Shown in pieces: positions 8,421 through 17,603 of a stretch of DNA of 64,000 nucleotides. Within the stretch, counting starts at the first letter, position 1. Every line of letters begins with the position of its first letter. The notes under the pieces were generated by a model. It was given only the letters and a program-made list of their open reading frames with translations. It did no database searches and was not told the origin of the DNA. Made by a program: the position numbers and the translations under genes. The stretch covers positions 1-64,000 of the forward strand of contig CAJNBP010000007.1 of assembly GCA_905221035.1 (NCBI GenBank). Reading direction: 5' to 3'. This DNA comes from a bacterium. Lineage in GTDB: Bacteria; Bacillota; Bacilli; Lactobacillales; Streptococcaceae.

Positions 8421-10955
8421 TTATAATTTTTGTTTTAACTCGACCAAGACATTCATAGCCTGCATAGGTGTCATATTGTAAACATCCAATTTAGCTAATT
8501 CTGCTAGGATAGGATGGTCTTCTGGCGTATCAAATAGTGAAATTTGTTCAGTGACAGCACTTGTTTGCCTCATTGGGACGGGACTCTCTTGCCCTTGATT
8601 CTCCAGTTGCGTCAATATCTTATCCGCCCTTGCTAGAAGGTCTGCTGGCAAACCAGCAATCTTAGCAACGTGGATACCGTAGGATTTGTCAGCTGGTCCT
8701 GCTTCAATCTTATGAAGGAAAGTGACCTGCCCATCCTGCTCTAAGGTTGCCACATGGACATTGACCAAGTGTTTTAAACTAGACTCCAGACTGGTCAACT
8801 CATGGTAGTGGGTCGCAAAGAGGGTCTTGGCTCCGATGTGCTCATGGATGTATTCGATGATAGACTGAGCTAAAGCCATCCCGTCATAAGTTGCAGTTCC
8901 TCGTCCTAACTCATCAAAAAGAATCAAAGAATTCTTAGTCGCATGCGAAATGGCATTGTTAGCCTCCATCATCTCTACCATAAAGGTTGATTGACCTGAA
9001 ACCAAATCATCGGCTGCTCCGATACGGGTAAAAATCGCATCAAAAATCGGTAAATGGGCACTTTCTGCTGGTACATAGGAACCCATCTGGGCCATAATCG
9101 CCGTCATGGCTAACTGACGCATATAGGTAGACTTCCCACTCATGTTGGGCCCTGTAATCAGTTGAATACTGGTATCTTCTGCCATCTGAATCGTATTGGG
9201 AATATAGGTCTGAGCCCCCATGACCTTTTCAACGACAGCATGGCGCCCTTTCTGGATATCAATTCGCGAATCATCTCCGAATTCAGGTCGAATCAAATGC
9301 TGGGTTTCAGCTACAACCGCCAGACTTTGCAGGACATCAACTGTCGCAATTCCTTGGGCTAGAGCTTGTAAACGTTGGATGTACTTGCTGACCTCTTCAC
9401 GAATACGCATAAAAATTTCATACTCTAAGTTGGCTGACTTCTCACGCGCCTCCAGCATATCTCCCTCGATACGGGCTAATTCTTCGGTTCCAAAGCGTTC
9501 CGAGTTTTTCAGCGTCGCCTTACGGAAAAAGTGAGCTGGAACATTTCCCAGTTGCGAATTGGTCACATGGAAATAGTAGCCATCCTTCTTATTGTAGTCA
9601 ATCTTGAGCGTACTGATACCAGAGTTTTCTCGCTCCTTAGCCTCAATTTCAGCAATCCAGCTAGTCCCTTCTCTGAGCACACGACGATACTTGTCTAAAG
9701 TCTCATCAAATCCAGTTCGGATAATTCCCCCATCTGTAATCACATGAGGAGCTTCAGGAGCAATCGCTGCGCTAATCAAACTCTCCAACTCTGGAATGGC
9801 ATCTAGTTGTGTGATGAGATAGGCTAGAGCAGGTTGCTCCATCCCTTCTAAAATCGCACGAATCCGTGGCACACTAGACAAGGTGGTCGCCAACTGCAAA
9901 AGATCCTTGGGATTGGTTTTGCCAAAAGAAACCCGACTAGCCAAGCGTTCGATATCATAGACACCCTTGAGGCTGTCTGTCAAATCACTGCGCTCAAAGA
10001 AATGGTCGAGAAAGACCTGTACCACTTCTTGACGTTGGACGATTCGCTCCTTATCAATCAAGGGGCGATGAATCCAAGAACGCAAGAGACGCATTCCCAT
10101 AGCCGTCTTGGTTTCATCCAAAAGCCAGAAAAGACTGCCTTGCTTCTTTCCTGAACGAGCATTCTCAACCAAATCCAGACTAGCCTTGGTCGCATAATCC
10201 ATCTGCAAGAAATCCTTGATTTCATAGTGGATAACAGGTTTGAGGTGGTTCAATTCCCTCATCTGGGTCCGATGAACATACTGGAGTAACTTACTAGAGG
10301 CTGTTTGTTCCACAGCTGCTAATCGTGAATCCAGTAAATGAAGGTCTTCAAAGCCTTCCTTTTCATAGGAAAGTACCAGATTCATCTGACGACTAAGGAT
10401 TTGTTCCTCTTCCTCAGACAAGTCATAGCCCAGCACCACTTCTCGAGCCTTAAGATTGCGGATTTCCCCACAAACCAGCGTAAAATCCAATAGACCCGTC
10501 ACATAAAAATCACCTGTCACTAGATCCATATAAGCTAGACCAAATTGATTCCCATCACGGTCTATGGCAACCAAAAAATTATTCTGACTATCCGGCTTAC
10601 TGCTATCGACCACTGTCCCTGGCGTAATGACCTGAACAACCTCTCGTTTCACAACTCCAACAGCTTGTTTAGGATCTTCCATCTGCTCTGCGATAGCTAC
10701 CTTATAGCCCTGCTCAATCAACACATCGATATACTGCTGGGCAGAGTGATAGGGAACCCCCGCCATAGGAATCGGATTATCGGCATTCTTGTTGCGACTC
10801 GTTAAGGAAATTTCCAGAATCTGCGCAGCATTGACCGCATCCTCATAAAACAATTCATAAAAATCACCCATCCGAAAGAGCAAAAAAGCATCTGGATATT
10901 GCTTTTTAATATCTACATACTGTTGCATGCCGGGTGATAGCTTTTCTGTCGCCAT
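8421..10955 (-). CDS. mutS: DNA mismatch repair protein MutS (HexA)
   Basis: An 844-residue MutS. The N-terminal mismatch-reading motif is present (MGDFYELF near residue 31). The ATPase has Walker [10 protein letters not shown] and the Walker B/signature region [14 protein letters not shown]. It recognises base mismatches and works with MutL (HexB, not in this window). The start at 10955 was chosen over the longer frame because it gives the family's [13 protein letters not shown] beginning, has an AGGAGAGACGG site, and matches the 844-residue pneumococcal HexA. An 18-bp palindrome (8398-8415) follows the gene but has no T run. Confidence 0.97.
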   Translation of the reverse strand: MATEKLSPGMQQYVDIKKQYPDAFLLFRMGDFYELFYEDAVNAAQILEISLTSRNKNADNPIPMAGVPYHSAQQYIDVLIEQGYKVAIAEQMEDPKQAVGVVKREVVQVITPGTVVDSSKPDSQNNFLVAIDRDGNQFGLAYMDLVTGDFYVTGLLDFTLVCGEIRNLKAREVVLGYDLSEEEEQILSRQMNLVLSYEKEGFEDLHLLDSRLAAVEQTASSKLLQYVHRTQMRELNHLKPVIHYEIKDFLQMDYATKASLDLVENARSGKKQGSLFWLLDETKTAMGMRLLRSWIHRPLIDKERIVQRQEVVQVFLDHFFERSDLTDSLKGVYDIERLASRVSFGKTNPKDLLQLATTLSSVPRIRAILEGMEQPALAYLITQLDAIPELESLISAAIAPEAPHVITDGGIIRTGFDETLDKYRRVLREGTSWIAEIEAKERENSGISTLKIDYNKKDGYYFHVTNSQLGNVPAHFFRKATLKNSERFGTEELARIEGDMLEAREKSANLEYEIFMRIREEVSKYIQRLQALAQGIATVDVLQSLAVVAETQHLIRPEFGDDSRIDIQKGRHAVVEKVMGAQTYIPNTIQMAEDTSIQLITGPNMSGKSTYMRQLAMTAIMAQMGSYVPAESAHLPIFDAIFTRIGAADDLVSGQSTFMVEMMEANNAISHATKNSLILFDELGRGTATYDGMALAQSIIEYIHEHIGAKTLFATHYHELTSLESSLKHLVNVHVATLEQDGQVTFLHKIEAGPADKSYGIHVAKIAGLPADLLARADKILTQLENQGQESPVPMRQTSAVTEQISLFDTPEDHPILAELAKLDVYNMTPMQAMNVLVELKQKL

Positions 10956-10977
10956 TTTCCGTCTCTCCTTGTCAAAA

Positions 10978-11010
10978 ATAAGTCTTGAGAGCAACTCCCA
11001 AGACCTTACT
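10978..11010 (-). terminator. Terminator between argR and mutS
   Basis: On the minus strand GTCTTGGGAG and CTCTCAAGAC pair around a short loop, followed by TTATTTTT. It overlaps the end of argR and precedes mutS. Confidence 0.6.
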
Positions 11011-11452
11011 TATCTTTCATCAAATCTAGCAAACGATCTTCCATGAGTTTGGCAACGTGCTGGTCTCGACAAATGACCAATAAGGTATTGGCACCAGCAA
11101 CTGTTCCTAAAATCCATTCATCCTTGTTTGCATCTACAATATTTGCCAAAACAGAGGCTTCGCCCAATTTGGTATGAAGCACCAAGGTAAACTCTGCTCT
11201 TGCAACACCTTCTAAATGATGAGACAAAAATTCCACCAAATCAATCTTTTCTGTCTCATTTGCTAGTACATAATACACCATATCATTTTTCTTGACCTTG
11301 GTCAAGCCGATTTCGCGCAAATCACGAGACAGGGTTGTCTGCGTCACAAAGACATTGTGCGCCTCCAACCGATCTTGAATTTCTTTTTGTGTACTTAATT
11401 TCTCCTCAGTAATCATTTTTTTTATTAACTGATGACGATCTCTTTTTCTCAT
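11006..11452 (-). CDS. argR: Arginine repressor ArgR
   Basis: A 148-residue ArgR/AhrC family regulator. It has an N-terminal winged helix ([11 protein letters not shown] through [11 protein letters not shown], residues 4-50) and a C-terminal hexamerisation and arginine-binding domain with [14 protein letters not shown] (near residue 118). It binds ARG boxes when arginine is plentiful. It is divergent from argS, and a weak ARG-box-like sequence overlaps its own predicted transcription start, which suggests autoregulation. Confidence 0.93.
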   Translation of the reverse strand: MRKRDRHQLIKKMITEEKLSTQKEIQDRLEAHNVFVTQTTLSRDLREIGLTKVKKNDMVYYVLANETEKIDLVEFLSHHLEGVARAEFTLVLHTKLGEASVLANIVDANKDEWILGTVAGANTLLVICRDQHVAKLMEDRLLDLMKDK

Positions 11453-11465
11453 AAAATCCTCTTAT

Positions 11466-11501
11466 GTGAATATTTATAACTAATTTTATAACTATATTAT
11501 A
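11466..11501 (-). promoter_or_regulatory. argR promoter with ARG-box-like sequence
   Basis: An extended -10 TGGTATAAT is at 11496-11504 on the minus strand. Just downstream, TGTGAATATTTATAAC (about 11466-11480 on the plus strand) resembles the AT-rich ARG box (AAT-four-ATT core), though one half is imperfect. The position fits autorepression. Confidence 0.4.
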
Positions 11502-11550
11502 CCAAAAAAATAGGAGATTTCAAAAATTTTTTCTTCTTTCTTTAAAATTG

Positions 11551-11559
11551 TGATAAAAT
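11551..11559 (+). promoter_or_regulatory. argS extended -10
   Basis: TGATAAAAT gives an extended -10 about 30 bp upstream of argS. No clear -35 is present. No T-box structure is visible. Confidence 0.45.
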
Positions 11560-11587
11560 AGTAGAAAAGTCCAAAAAGGAGCTCTTA

Positions 11588-13279
11588 ATGAATACAAAAG
11601 AATTGATTGCTAGCGAGTTGGCTAGCATCATTGATAGCCTGGACCAAGAGGCTATTTTAAATTTACTTGAAACCCCTAAAAATTCAGAAATGGGAGACAT
11701 CGCTTTCCCTGCTTTTTCTCTTGCAAAAGTCGAACGTAAAGCGCCACAAATGATTGCGGCTGACCTGGCTGAAAAGATTAACAGTCAAGCCTTTGAAAAG
11801 GTTGTTGCAACAGGACCTTACGTTAACTTTTTCCTTGATAAATCTGCCATCTCTGCTCAAGTATTGCAAGCTGTTATCACTGAAAAAGAACACTATGCTG
11901 ACCAAAACATTGGTAAACAAGAAAATGTTGTGATCGACATGTCTAGTCCTAATATCGCTAAACCATTTTCTATTGGTCACCTGCGTTCAACTGTTATCGG
12001 AGATAGCTTGTCACATATTTTCCAAAAAATCGGTTATCAAACGGTCAAGGTCAACCACTTGGGAGACTGGGGTAAACAGTTTGGAATGTTGATTGTTGCC
12101 TACAAAAAATGGGGTGACGAAGAAGCTGTTAAAGCTCATCCAATCGATGAACTTCTTAAACTCTACGTTCGCATCAATGCTGAAGCTGAAAACGACCCTA
12201 GCTTGGATGAAGAAGCGCGCGAATGGTTCCGTAAACTGGAAAATGGAGATGAGGAAGCTCTTGCACTTTGGCAATGGTTCCGTGATGAAAGTTTGGTGGA
12301 ATTTAACCGCCTTTATAATGAATTGAAGGTTGACTTTGACAGCTACAATGGAGAAGCCTTCTACAATGATAAGATGGATGCCGTTGTAGACATTCTTTCT
12401 GAAAAAGGCCTTCTTGTTGAGTCAGAAGGTGCCCAAGTTGTCAATCTTGAGAAATATGGAATTGAACATCCAGCCCTTATCAAAAAATCTGATGGTGCAA
12501 CTCTCTATATCACACGTGACTTGGCTGCAGCCCTTTACCGTAAAAACGAATACCAATTTGCTAAATCTATCTACGTCGTTGGTCAAGAGCAATCTGCCCA
12601 CTTTAAACAGCTCAAAGCTGTCTTGCAAGAGATGGGCTACGACTGGAGTGACGACATTACTCACGTTCCTTTTGGTTTGGTTACAAAAGAAGGGAAGAAA
12701 CTTTCTACTCGTAAAGGGAATGTCATCTTGCTAGAACCTACAGTTGCAGAGGCTGTTAGCCGTGCCAAAGCCCAAATTGAAGCAAAAAATCCTGAACTTG
12801 AAAACAAGGACCAAGTAGCGCATGCTGTTGGGGTTGGGGCCATTAAATTCTATGACCTCAAGACCGACCGTACAAATGGATATGATTTCGACCTAGAAGC
12901 TATGGTATCCTTCGAGGGGGAAACTGGTCCTTATGTACAATATGCCTACGCTCGTATCCAATCTATCTTACGCAAAGCCGATTTCAAACCAGAAACAGCT
13001 GGCAACTATAGCTTGAATGATGCTGAAAGTTGGGAAATCATCAAACTCATCCAAGACTTCCCACGTATTATCAACCGTGCAGCGGATAACTTTGAACCTT
13101 CTATCATTGCTAAATTTGCAATTAGCCTGGCTCAAGCCTTCAACAAGTACTATGCACATACACGTATCTTGGATGAAAGCCCAGAACGCGACAGCCGTCT
13201 AGCTCTCAGCTACGCAACTGCAGTCGTTCTCAAAGAAGCCCTTCGCTTGCTCGGAGTAGAAGCGCCAGAGAAGATGTAA
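11588..13279 (+). CDS. argS: Arginyl-tRNA synthetase
   Basis: A 563-residue class I synthetase charging tRNA-Arg. It has the N-terminal Add-1 tRNA D-loop domain, a HIGH-type motif as SIGHLRS (near residue 131), a KMSKS-type loop as KLSTRKGN (near residue 376), and the C-terminal DALR anticodon domain ending at the normal ...LGVEAPEKM. The ribosome site AAAAGGAG is 8 bp upstream. It is divergent from argR, as in pneumococcus. Confidence 0.97.
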   Translation: MNTKELIASELASIIDSLDQEAILNLLETPKNSEMGDIAFPAFSLAKVERKAPQMIAADLAEKINSQAFEKVVATGPYVNFFLDKSAISAQVLQAVITEKEHYADQNIGKQENVVIDMSSPNIAKPFSIGHLRSTVIGDSLSHIFQKIGYQTVKVNHLGDWGKQFGMLIVAYKKWGDEEAVKAHPIDELLKLYVRINAEAENDPSLDEEAREWFRKLENGDEEALALWQWFRDESLVEFNRLYNELKVDFDSYNGEAFYNDKMDAVVDILSEKGLLVESEGAQVVNLEKYGIEHPALIKKSDGATLYITRDLAAALYRKNEYQFAKSIYVVGQEQSAHFKQLKAVLQEMGYDWSDDITHVPFGLVTKEGKKLSTRKGNVILLEPTVAEAVSRAKAQIEAKNPELENKDQVAHAVGVGAIKFYDLKTDRTNGYDFDLEAMVSFEGETGPYVQYAYARIQSILRKADFKPETAGNYSLNDAESWEIIKLIQDFPRIINRAADNFEPSIIAKFAISLAQAFNKYYAHTRILDESPERDSRLALSYATAVVLKEALRLLGVEAPEKM

Positions 13280-13282
13280 ATC

Positions 13283-13356
13283 GCCAAAGTTACTTGATTG
13301 CGGAGCAATCTAAGTAACTAACGCCAAATCCTATTCGGACTTTGGTTAGGCGCTTT
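13283..13356. repeat. Structured inverted-repeat element after argS
   Basis: Two strong hairpins stand in tandem. The first (13288-13319) pairs AGTTACTT-GATTGC with GCAATC-TAAGTAACT, one bulged base and a GGA loop. The second (13324-13345) pairs CCAAA-TCC with GGACTTTGG. Outer bases CGCC...AAAGT and ACTTTGG...GGCG could close a three-way junction. There is no T run, so it is not a plain terminator. It could be a small repeat family or an RNA-stability element. Confidence 0.5.
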
Positions 13357-13407
13357 ACCAATTCAATCTACTCACTACTACTTCTTTATCATACAGGGAG
13401 ATTTCCT

Positions 13408-13653
13408 ATGAGCCAATATGCTTATATCCTCGTTGTGATTAGCTTGGTGTTCCTTTTTCTGCTCAATAAGTACGAGAAGGAGAGACTTCAAAGACTCTAC
13501 CAAGAACAACTTTTGAAGGATGAAACATTTAGGGCTGACATCAAAGAGAAAATTCAAACGACTGAAAACATCAATGATGTCATTGCTTATATCAATAAAA
13601 CTTACCATCTGGGAATGTTACTATCAAAAGACATTACAGATCAATTAAAATAA
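13408..13653 (+). CDS. Small single-pass membrane protein, unknown function
   Basis: 81 residues: an N-terminal membrane segment (about residues 4-20, YAYILVVISLVFLFLL), then a charged helical cytoplasmic part rich in Lys/Glu. The start at 13408 is chosen for AGGGAG at 13396-13401; the longer in-frame reading begins in the structured element after argS. The topology resembles small membrane-anchored coiled-coil proteins. No family was recognised. It precedes a terminator and gpsA. Confidence 0.65.
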   Translation: MSQYAYILVVISLVFLFLLNKYEKERLQRLYQEQLLKDETFRADIKEKIQTTENINDVIAYINKTYHLGMLLSKDITDQLK

Positions 13654-13677
13654 ACCGAGATATTCTTTAAGAAATAT

Positions 13678-13722
13678 CAAAACCGAGACTAAAAGTTTAT
13701 CCCTTCATCTCGGTTTTTATGT
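13678..13722 (+). terminator. Terminator before gpsA
   Basis: AAAACCGAGA and TCTCGGTTTT form a 10-bp stem with an 18-nt loop, followed by T residues. It ends the transcript of the small membrane protein. Confidence 0.65.
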
Positions 13723-13822
13723 ATTTTTCAAGTAACAAAGCAACCACTCCCCCAGTAATGCAAGTGCAAAATCCTCTAGAATATGATAGAATAATGAAAA
13801 GGACTCTATTAAGGAGGAAATC

Positions 13823-14839
13823 ATGGAAAAACAAACCGTCGCCGTCTTGGGGCCTGGTTCTTGGGGGACTGCCCTTTCACAAGTCTTAAATGACAATGGA
13901 CACGAGGTACGTATTTGGGGAAATATTCCCGAACAAATCAATGAAATTAATACACACCATACTAATAAACATTACTTTAAAGATGTCGTTCTAGATGACA
14001 AAATCATTGCCTACACTGACTTAGCAGAGGCATTGAAAGATGTAGATGCGATTTTGTTTGTTGTTCCAACAAAAGTGACACGACTTGTTGCCCAACAAGT
14101 TGCTCAAACCTTAGACCATAAGGCTATCATCATGCACGCATCAAAGGGCTTAGAACCTGATAGCCATAAACGATTATCAACCATCCTTGAAGAAGAAATT
14201 CCTGAGCATCTCCGTAGTGATATCGTCGTTGTTTCAGGGCCTAGTCATGCAGAAGAAACCATTGTGCGTGACCTGACTTTAATCACTGCTGCTTCTAAAG
14301 ATTTACAGACAGCTCAATACGTTCAGGAACTCTTTAGCAATCACTACTTCCGACTTTATACCAATACGGATGTTATTGGAGTTGAAACTGCTGGTGCTCT
14401 TAAGAATATTATTGCTGTCGGTGCCGGAGCCTTACATGGTCTGGGATTTGGTGACAATGCTAAGGCAGCCATCATCGCTCGAGGCTTGGCAGAAATTACC
14501 CGCCTAGGGGTGGCACTCGGTGCCAGTCCATTGACCTATAGTGGCTTATCTGGTGTGGGAGATTTGATTGTAACGGGAACCTCCATCCACTCTCGTAACT
14601 GGAGAGCTGGCGATGCCCTTGGTCGTGGAGAATCCCTAGCTGATATCGAAGACAACATGGGCATGGTAATTGAAGGTATTTCAACGACTCGAGCAGCCTA
14701 TGAACTAGCCCAAGAACTTGGAGTCTATATGCCAATTACACAAGCCATTTACCAAGTTATCTACCACGGAACCAATATCAAAGATGCCATTTATGACATC
14801 ATGAACAATGAATTTAAAGCAGAAAATGAGTGGTCTTAG
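13823..14839 (+). CDS. gpsA: Glycerol-3-phosphate dehydrogenase [NAD(P)+]
   Basis: A 338-residue GpsA that reduces dihydroxyacetone phosphate to sn-glycerol-3-phosphate for phospholipid synthesis in the cytosol. The Rossmann motif [11 protein letters not shown] (near residue 10) and the substrate region [19 protein letters not shown] (starting near residue 195) with the catalytic Lys are present. The ribosome site AAGGAGG is ideal. It lies 21 bp before galU and is probably cotranscribed, as in pneumococcus. Confidence 0.97.
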   Translation: MEKQTVAVLGPGSWGTALSQVLNDNGHEVRIWGNIPEQINEINTHHTNKHYFKDVVLDDKIIAYTDLAEALKDVDAILFVVPTKVTRLVAQQVAQTLDHKAIIMHASKGLEPDSHKRLSTILEEEIPEHLRSDIVVVSGPSHAEETIVRDLTLITAASKDLQTAQYVQELFSNHYFRLYTNTDVIGVETAGALKNIIAVGAGALHGLGFGDNAKAAIIARGLAEITRLGVALGASPLTYSGLSGVGDLIVTGTSIHSRNWRAGDALGRGESLADIEDNMGMVIEGISTTRAAYELAQELGVYMPITQAIYQVIYHGTNIKDAIYDIMNNEFKAENEWS

Positions 14840-14860
14840 CCCTCTATAGAAAGGATTATT

Positions 14861-15760
14861 ATGGCACTGAAAGTTAGAAAAGCAGTCATTCCTGCCGCTG
14901 GACTAGGAACTCGATTTTTACCAGCAACCAAGGCCCTTGCCAAAGAAATGTTGCCAATTGTAGATAAACCAACTATCCAGTTTATCGTAGAAGAGGCTCT
15001 TAAATCAGGTATCGAAGATATTCTGGTTGTCACTGGTAAATCAAAACGTTCTATTGAGGACCACTTTGATTCAAACTTTGAACTTGAGTACAACCTCAAA
15101 GAAAAAGGCAAAACGGATTTGTTAAAATTGGTAGATGAAGCAACTGGTATGCGCCTCCATTTCATTCGCCAAACTCACCCTCGTGGTCTTGGAGACGCTG
15201 TCCTACAAGCCAAAGCTTTTGTGGGGAATGAACCCTTCGTTGTTATGCTGGGTGATGACCTTATGGACATCACAGACGAGAATGCCGTTCCTTTGACAAA
15301 ACAACTGATGAATGATTACGAAAAGACACACGCATCAACCATTGCTGTCATGCCCGTACCACACGAAGACGTTTCATCATATGGGGTTATCGCTCCTCAA
15401 GGAGAAGGAATCAATGGACTCTATAGCGTTGAAACTTTCGTTGAAAAACCAGCTCCCGAGGATGCACCAAGTGATTTAGCGATTATCGGTCGCTATCTTC
15501 TGACACCTGAGATTTTTGATATTCTCGAAAAGCAAGCTCCTGGCGCTGGAAATGAAATACAGCTTACCGACGCTATTGATACCCTTAATAAAACACAACG
15601 TGTTTTCGCACGTGAATTTACAGGAGCTCGTTACGACGTTGGGGATAAGTTTGGCTTTATGAAAACATCTATTGACTACGCCCTCAAACATCCACAAGTC
15701 AAAGATGACTTAAAAGATTACCTCATCCAACTTGGAAAAGAATTAGCTGAGAAGGAATAA
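14861..15760 (+). CDS. galU: UTP-glucose-1-phosphate uridylyltransferase
   Basis: A 299-residue GalU forming UDP-glucose for capsule, teichoic acid precursors and glycolipids. The nucleotidyltransferase signature [20 protein letters not shown] is at residues 9-28 and the metal-site segment GDDLMD is near residue 130. Length is normal. Ribosome site AAAGGA. Downstream is its terminator, whose U-tract carries the ISL3 insertion. Confidence 0.97.
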   Translation: MALKVRKAVIPAAGLGTRFLPATKALAKEMLPIVDKPTIQFIVEEALKSGIEDILVVTGKSKRSIEDHFDSNFELEYNLKEKGKTDLLKLVDEATGMRLHFIRQTHPRGLGDAVLQAKAFVGNEPFVVMLGDDLMDITDENAVPLTKQLMNDYEKTHASTIAVMPVPHEDVSSYGVIAPQGEGINGLYSVETFVEKPAPEDAPSDLAIIGRYLLTPEIFDILEKQAPGAGNEIQLTDAIDTLNKTQRVFAREFTGARYDVGDKFGFMKTSIDYALKHPQVKDDLKDYLIQLGKELAEKE

Positions 15761-15771
15761 AATAATTTGTA

Positions 15772-15818
15772 TAAAAGAAGAGCTAGGAACATTCAGCATC
15801 CTAGTTCTTCTTTTATAT
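15772..15818 (+). terminator. galU terminator, target of IS insertion
   Basis: AAGAAGAGCTAGGA and TCCTAGTTCTTCTT pair with one G-T pair around a 10-nt loop, followed by TTTTATAT. That last octamer is exactly the 8-bp target duplicated by the IS. Confidence 0.85.
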
Positions 15819-17233
15819 GGCTCTTTGTCAACTGTAGTGGGTTGAAGAAAAGCTAAGATCTAGAAAGGACGGATTTCGTCCTTTCTTTTTTGATATTGAG
15901 AGCGATAAAAATCCGTTTTTTGAAGTTTTCAAAGTTCCGAAAACCAAAGGCATTTCGCTTGATAAGTTTGATGAGATTATTGGTTGCTTCCAATTTGGCG
16001 TTGGAATAGGGTAATTGAAGGGCGTTGACAATCTTTTCTTTATCCTTGAGGAATGTTTTAAAGACAGCCTGAAAAAGAGGATGAACCTGTTTAAGATTGT
16101 CCTCAATGAGTCCGAAAAATTTGTCTGGCTCCTTGTTCTGAAAGTGAAAAAGTAAGAGCTGATAGAGATTATAGTGGTGTTTCAAATCTTCTGAATAGCT
16201 CAAAAGCTTGTCTAGAATCTCTTTGTTGGTTAGATGCATACGAAAAGTAGGGCGATAAAATCGTTTATCGCTGAGTTTACGACTATCTTGTTGAATGAGC
16301 TTCCAGTAGCGCTTGATAGCCTTGTATTGATGGGATTTTCTATCGAATTGATGCATGATTTGGACACGGACACGACTCATAGCACGGCTGATATGTTGGA
16401 TAATGTGAAAGCGATCTAGAACGATTTTAGCACATGGAAAAAGCTGTTTAGCTAAGGCATAGTAAGGACTAGACATATCCATAGTAATGATTTTCACCTG
16501 ATAGCGAACGACTCTATCGTAGCGCAGAAAGTGATTTTGGATGATAGCCTGTGTTCTGCCTTCAAGAACAGTGATGATGTTGAGATTATCAAAATCTTGT
16601 ACAATGAAACTCATCTTTCCCTTAGTGAAGGCATACTCGTCCCAGGACATAATCTCAGGAAGACGAGAAAAATCAGTCTTAAAACGGAAGTCACTAAGCT
16701 TGCGTATGACAGTTGAAGTTGAAATGGCCAGCTGATGGGCAATATCGGTCATAGAAGTCTTTTCAATCAACTTTTGCGCAATTTTTTGGTTGATAATACG
16801 AGGGATTTGGTGATTTTTCTTGATGAGAGAGGTCTCGGCGACCATCATTTTCGAGCACTGATAGCACTTGAAACGACGCTTTTTCAGAAGAATTCTAGTA
16901 GGCATACCAGTCGTTTCGAGGTAAGGAATTTTCGATGGTTTTTGGAAGTCATATTTCTTCATTTGACTTCCACATTCAGGACAAGATGGGGCCTCATAAT
17001 CCAGTTTGGCGATGATTTCCTTGTGGGTATCTCTATTAACAACATCCATAATTTGGACATTAGGGTCTTTGATATCGAGCAGTTTTGTGATAAAATGTAA
17101 TTGTTCCATATGAATCTTTCTAATAAGTTGTTTTGTCGCTTTTCATTATAGGTCATATGGGACTTTTTTTCTACACAAAAATAGGCTCCATAATATCTAC
17201 AGGGGATTTACCCACTACAAATATTATAGAGCC
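15819..17233 (-). mobile_element. ISL3-family insertion sequence (IS1167-like), intact
   Basis: A 1415-bp element. Its left end GGCTCTTTGTC...TGTAGTGGGT matches the inverted right end GGCTCTATAAT...TGTAGTGGGT at 18 of 24 positions. One full-length transposase gene, perfect 8-bp target duplication. The right 50 bp (17184-17233) form an imperfect palindrome (arms agree at about 17 of 25 positions) that could act as a transcription shield. It separates galU from the CRISPR locus. Confidence 0.92.
15853..17109 (-). CDS. ISL3-family transposase
   Basis: A 418-residue DDE transposase of the ISL3 family. The N-terminal zinc finger has CPECGSQM (near residue 37) and CYQCSKMM (near residue 80). A helix-turn-helix region (SMTDIAHQLAISTSTVIRKLS) follows, then the DDE domain with the conserved SWDEYAF (near residue 173), the TMDMSSPY segment and the DRFHIIQH segment. 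No frameshift or internal stop is seen, so the enzyme is likely active. Confidence 0.95.
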   Translation of the reverse strand: MEQLHFITKLLDIKDPNVQIMDVVNRDTHKEIIAKLDYEAPSCPECGSQMKKYDFQKPSKIPYLETTGMPTRILLKKRRFKCYQCSKMMVAETSLIKKNHQIPRIINQKIAQKLIEKTSMTDIAHQLAISTSTVIRKLSDFRFKTDFSRLPEIMSWDEYAFTKGKMSFIVQDFDNLNIITVLEGRTQAIIQNHFLRYDRVVRYQVKIITMDMSSPYYALAKQLFPCAKIVLDRFHIIQHISRAMSRVRVQIMHQFDRKSHQYKAIKRYWKLIQQDSRKLSDKRFYRPTFRMHLTNKEILDKLLSYSEDLKHHYNLYQLLLFHFQNKEPDKFFGLIEDNLKQVHPLFQAVFKTFLKDKEKIVNALQLPYSNAKLEATNNLIKLIKRNAFGFRNFENFKKRIFIALNIKKERTKSVLSRS

Positions 17234-17372
17234 TTTTATATATCAAGATTAGACACACATCAATTAAGCAAATTCTATACTTGAATCTAGCAATTTCATA
17301 AAAATTATTGAAAGCGTTATACTTGCATTTGTCTTTTCATTAAAATAAGAGTACAATAAATTAGTATAGTAA
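17234..17372. other. Gap between IS and tracrRNA
   Basis: About 140 bp of AT-rich sequence. No gene, repeat or clear promoter was recognised apart from the target duplication at its left edge. Confidence 0.5.
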
Positions 17373-17466
17373 AACAAAAAAGCACCGAATCGGTGCGCAC
17401 TTTTTCAAGTTGTATACGGACAAAGCCTTATTTTAACTTGCTGTGTTGTTTCGAATGGTTCCAACA
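17373..17466 (-). ncRNA. tracrRNA
   Basis: Minus-strand RNA of about 90 nt. Its anti-repeat equals the CRISPR repeat over 25 bases (17440-17464, GCTGTGTTG...TTCCAA on the plus strand). Next come the AAGTTAAAATAAGGCT nexus region with GTCCG, a short ACTT/AAGT hairpin, and a terminator hairpin GCACCGA-A-TCGGTGC (17382-17396) followed by T residues. It base-pairs with pre-crRNA, is processed with RNase III and guides Cas9. It is divergent from cas9. Confidence 0.95.
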
Positions 17467-17473
17467 CTTGTAT

Positions 17474-17502
17474 TGTATATTATTCTTTTAAAATTAGCAA
17501 GA
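17474..17502 (-). promoter_or_regulatory. tracrRNA promoter
   Basis: On the minus strand a -35 TTGCTA, a 17-bp spacer and a -10 TACAAT lie just upstream of the anti-repeat. Transcription would start about 7 nt later, near 17466, giving a short-form tracrRNA. Confidence 0.65.
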
Positions 17503-17603
17503 GAAATGTAAATAAAATGGAATAATATTTTATATTAGAAATTCATCTGAAAGTATTGTATTATCATTTACTAACAAAAAACTTAATAAAAGGAGAACAC
17601 TAA

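Larger units (their letters stand above)
15811..17241. repeat. 8-bp target site duplication of ISL3 element
   Basis: TTTTATAT occurs at 15811-15818 and again at 17234-17241, directly outside the two inverted repeats. Eight bp is the usual target duplication of the ISL3 family. Confidence 0.9.

Noticed and set aside
17466..17603. Long-form tracrRNA acting as a natural single guide
   Set aside because: No GTTTTAGAGC-like segment was found upstream of the anti-repeat on the minus strand.
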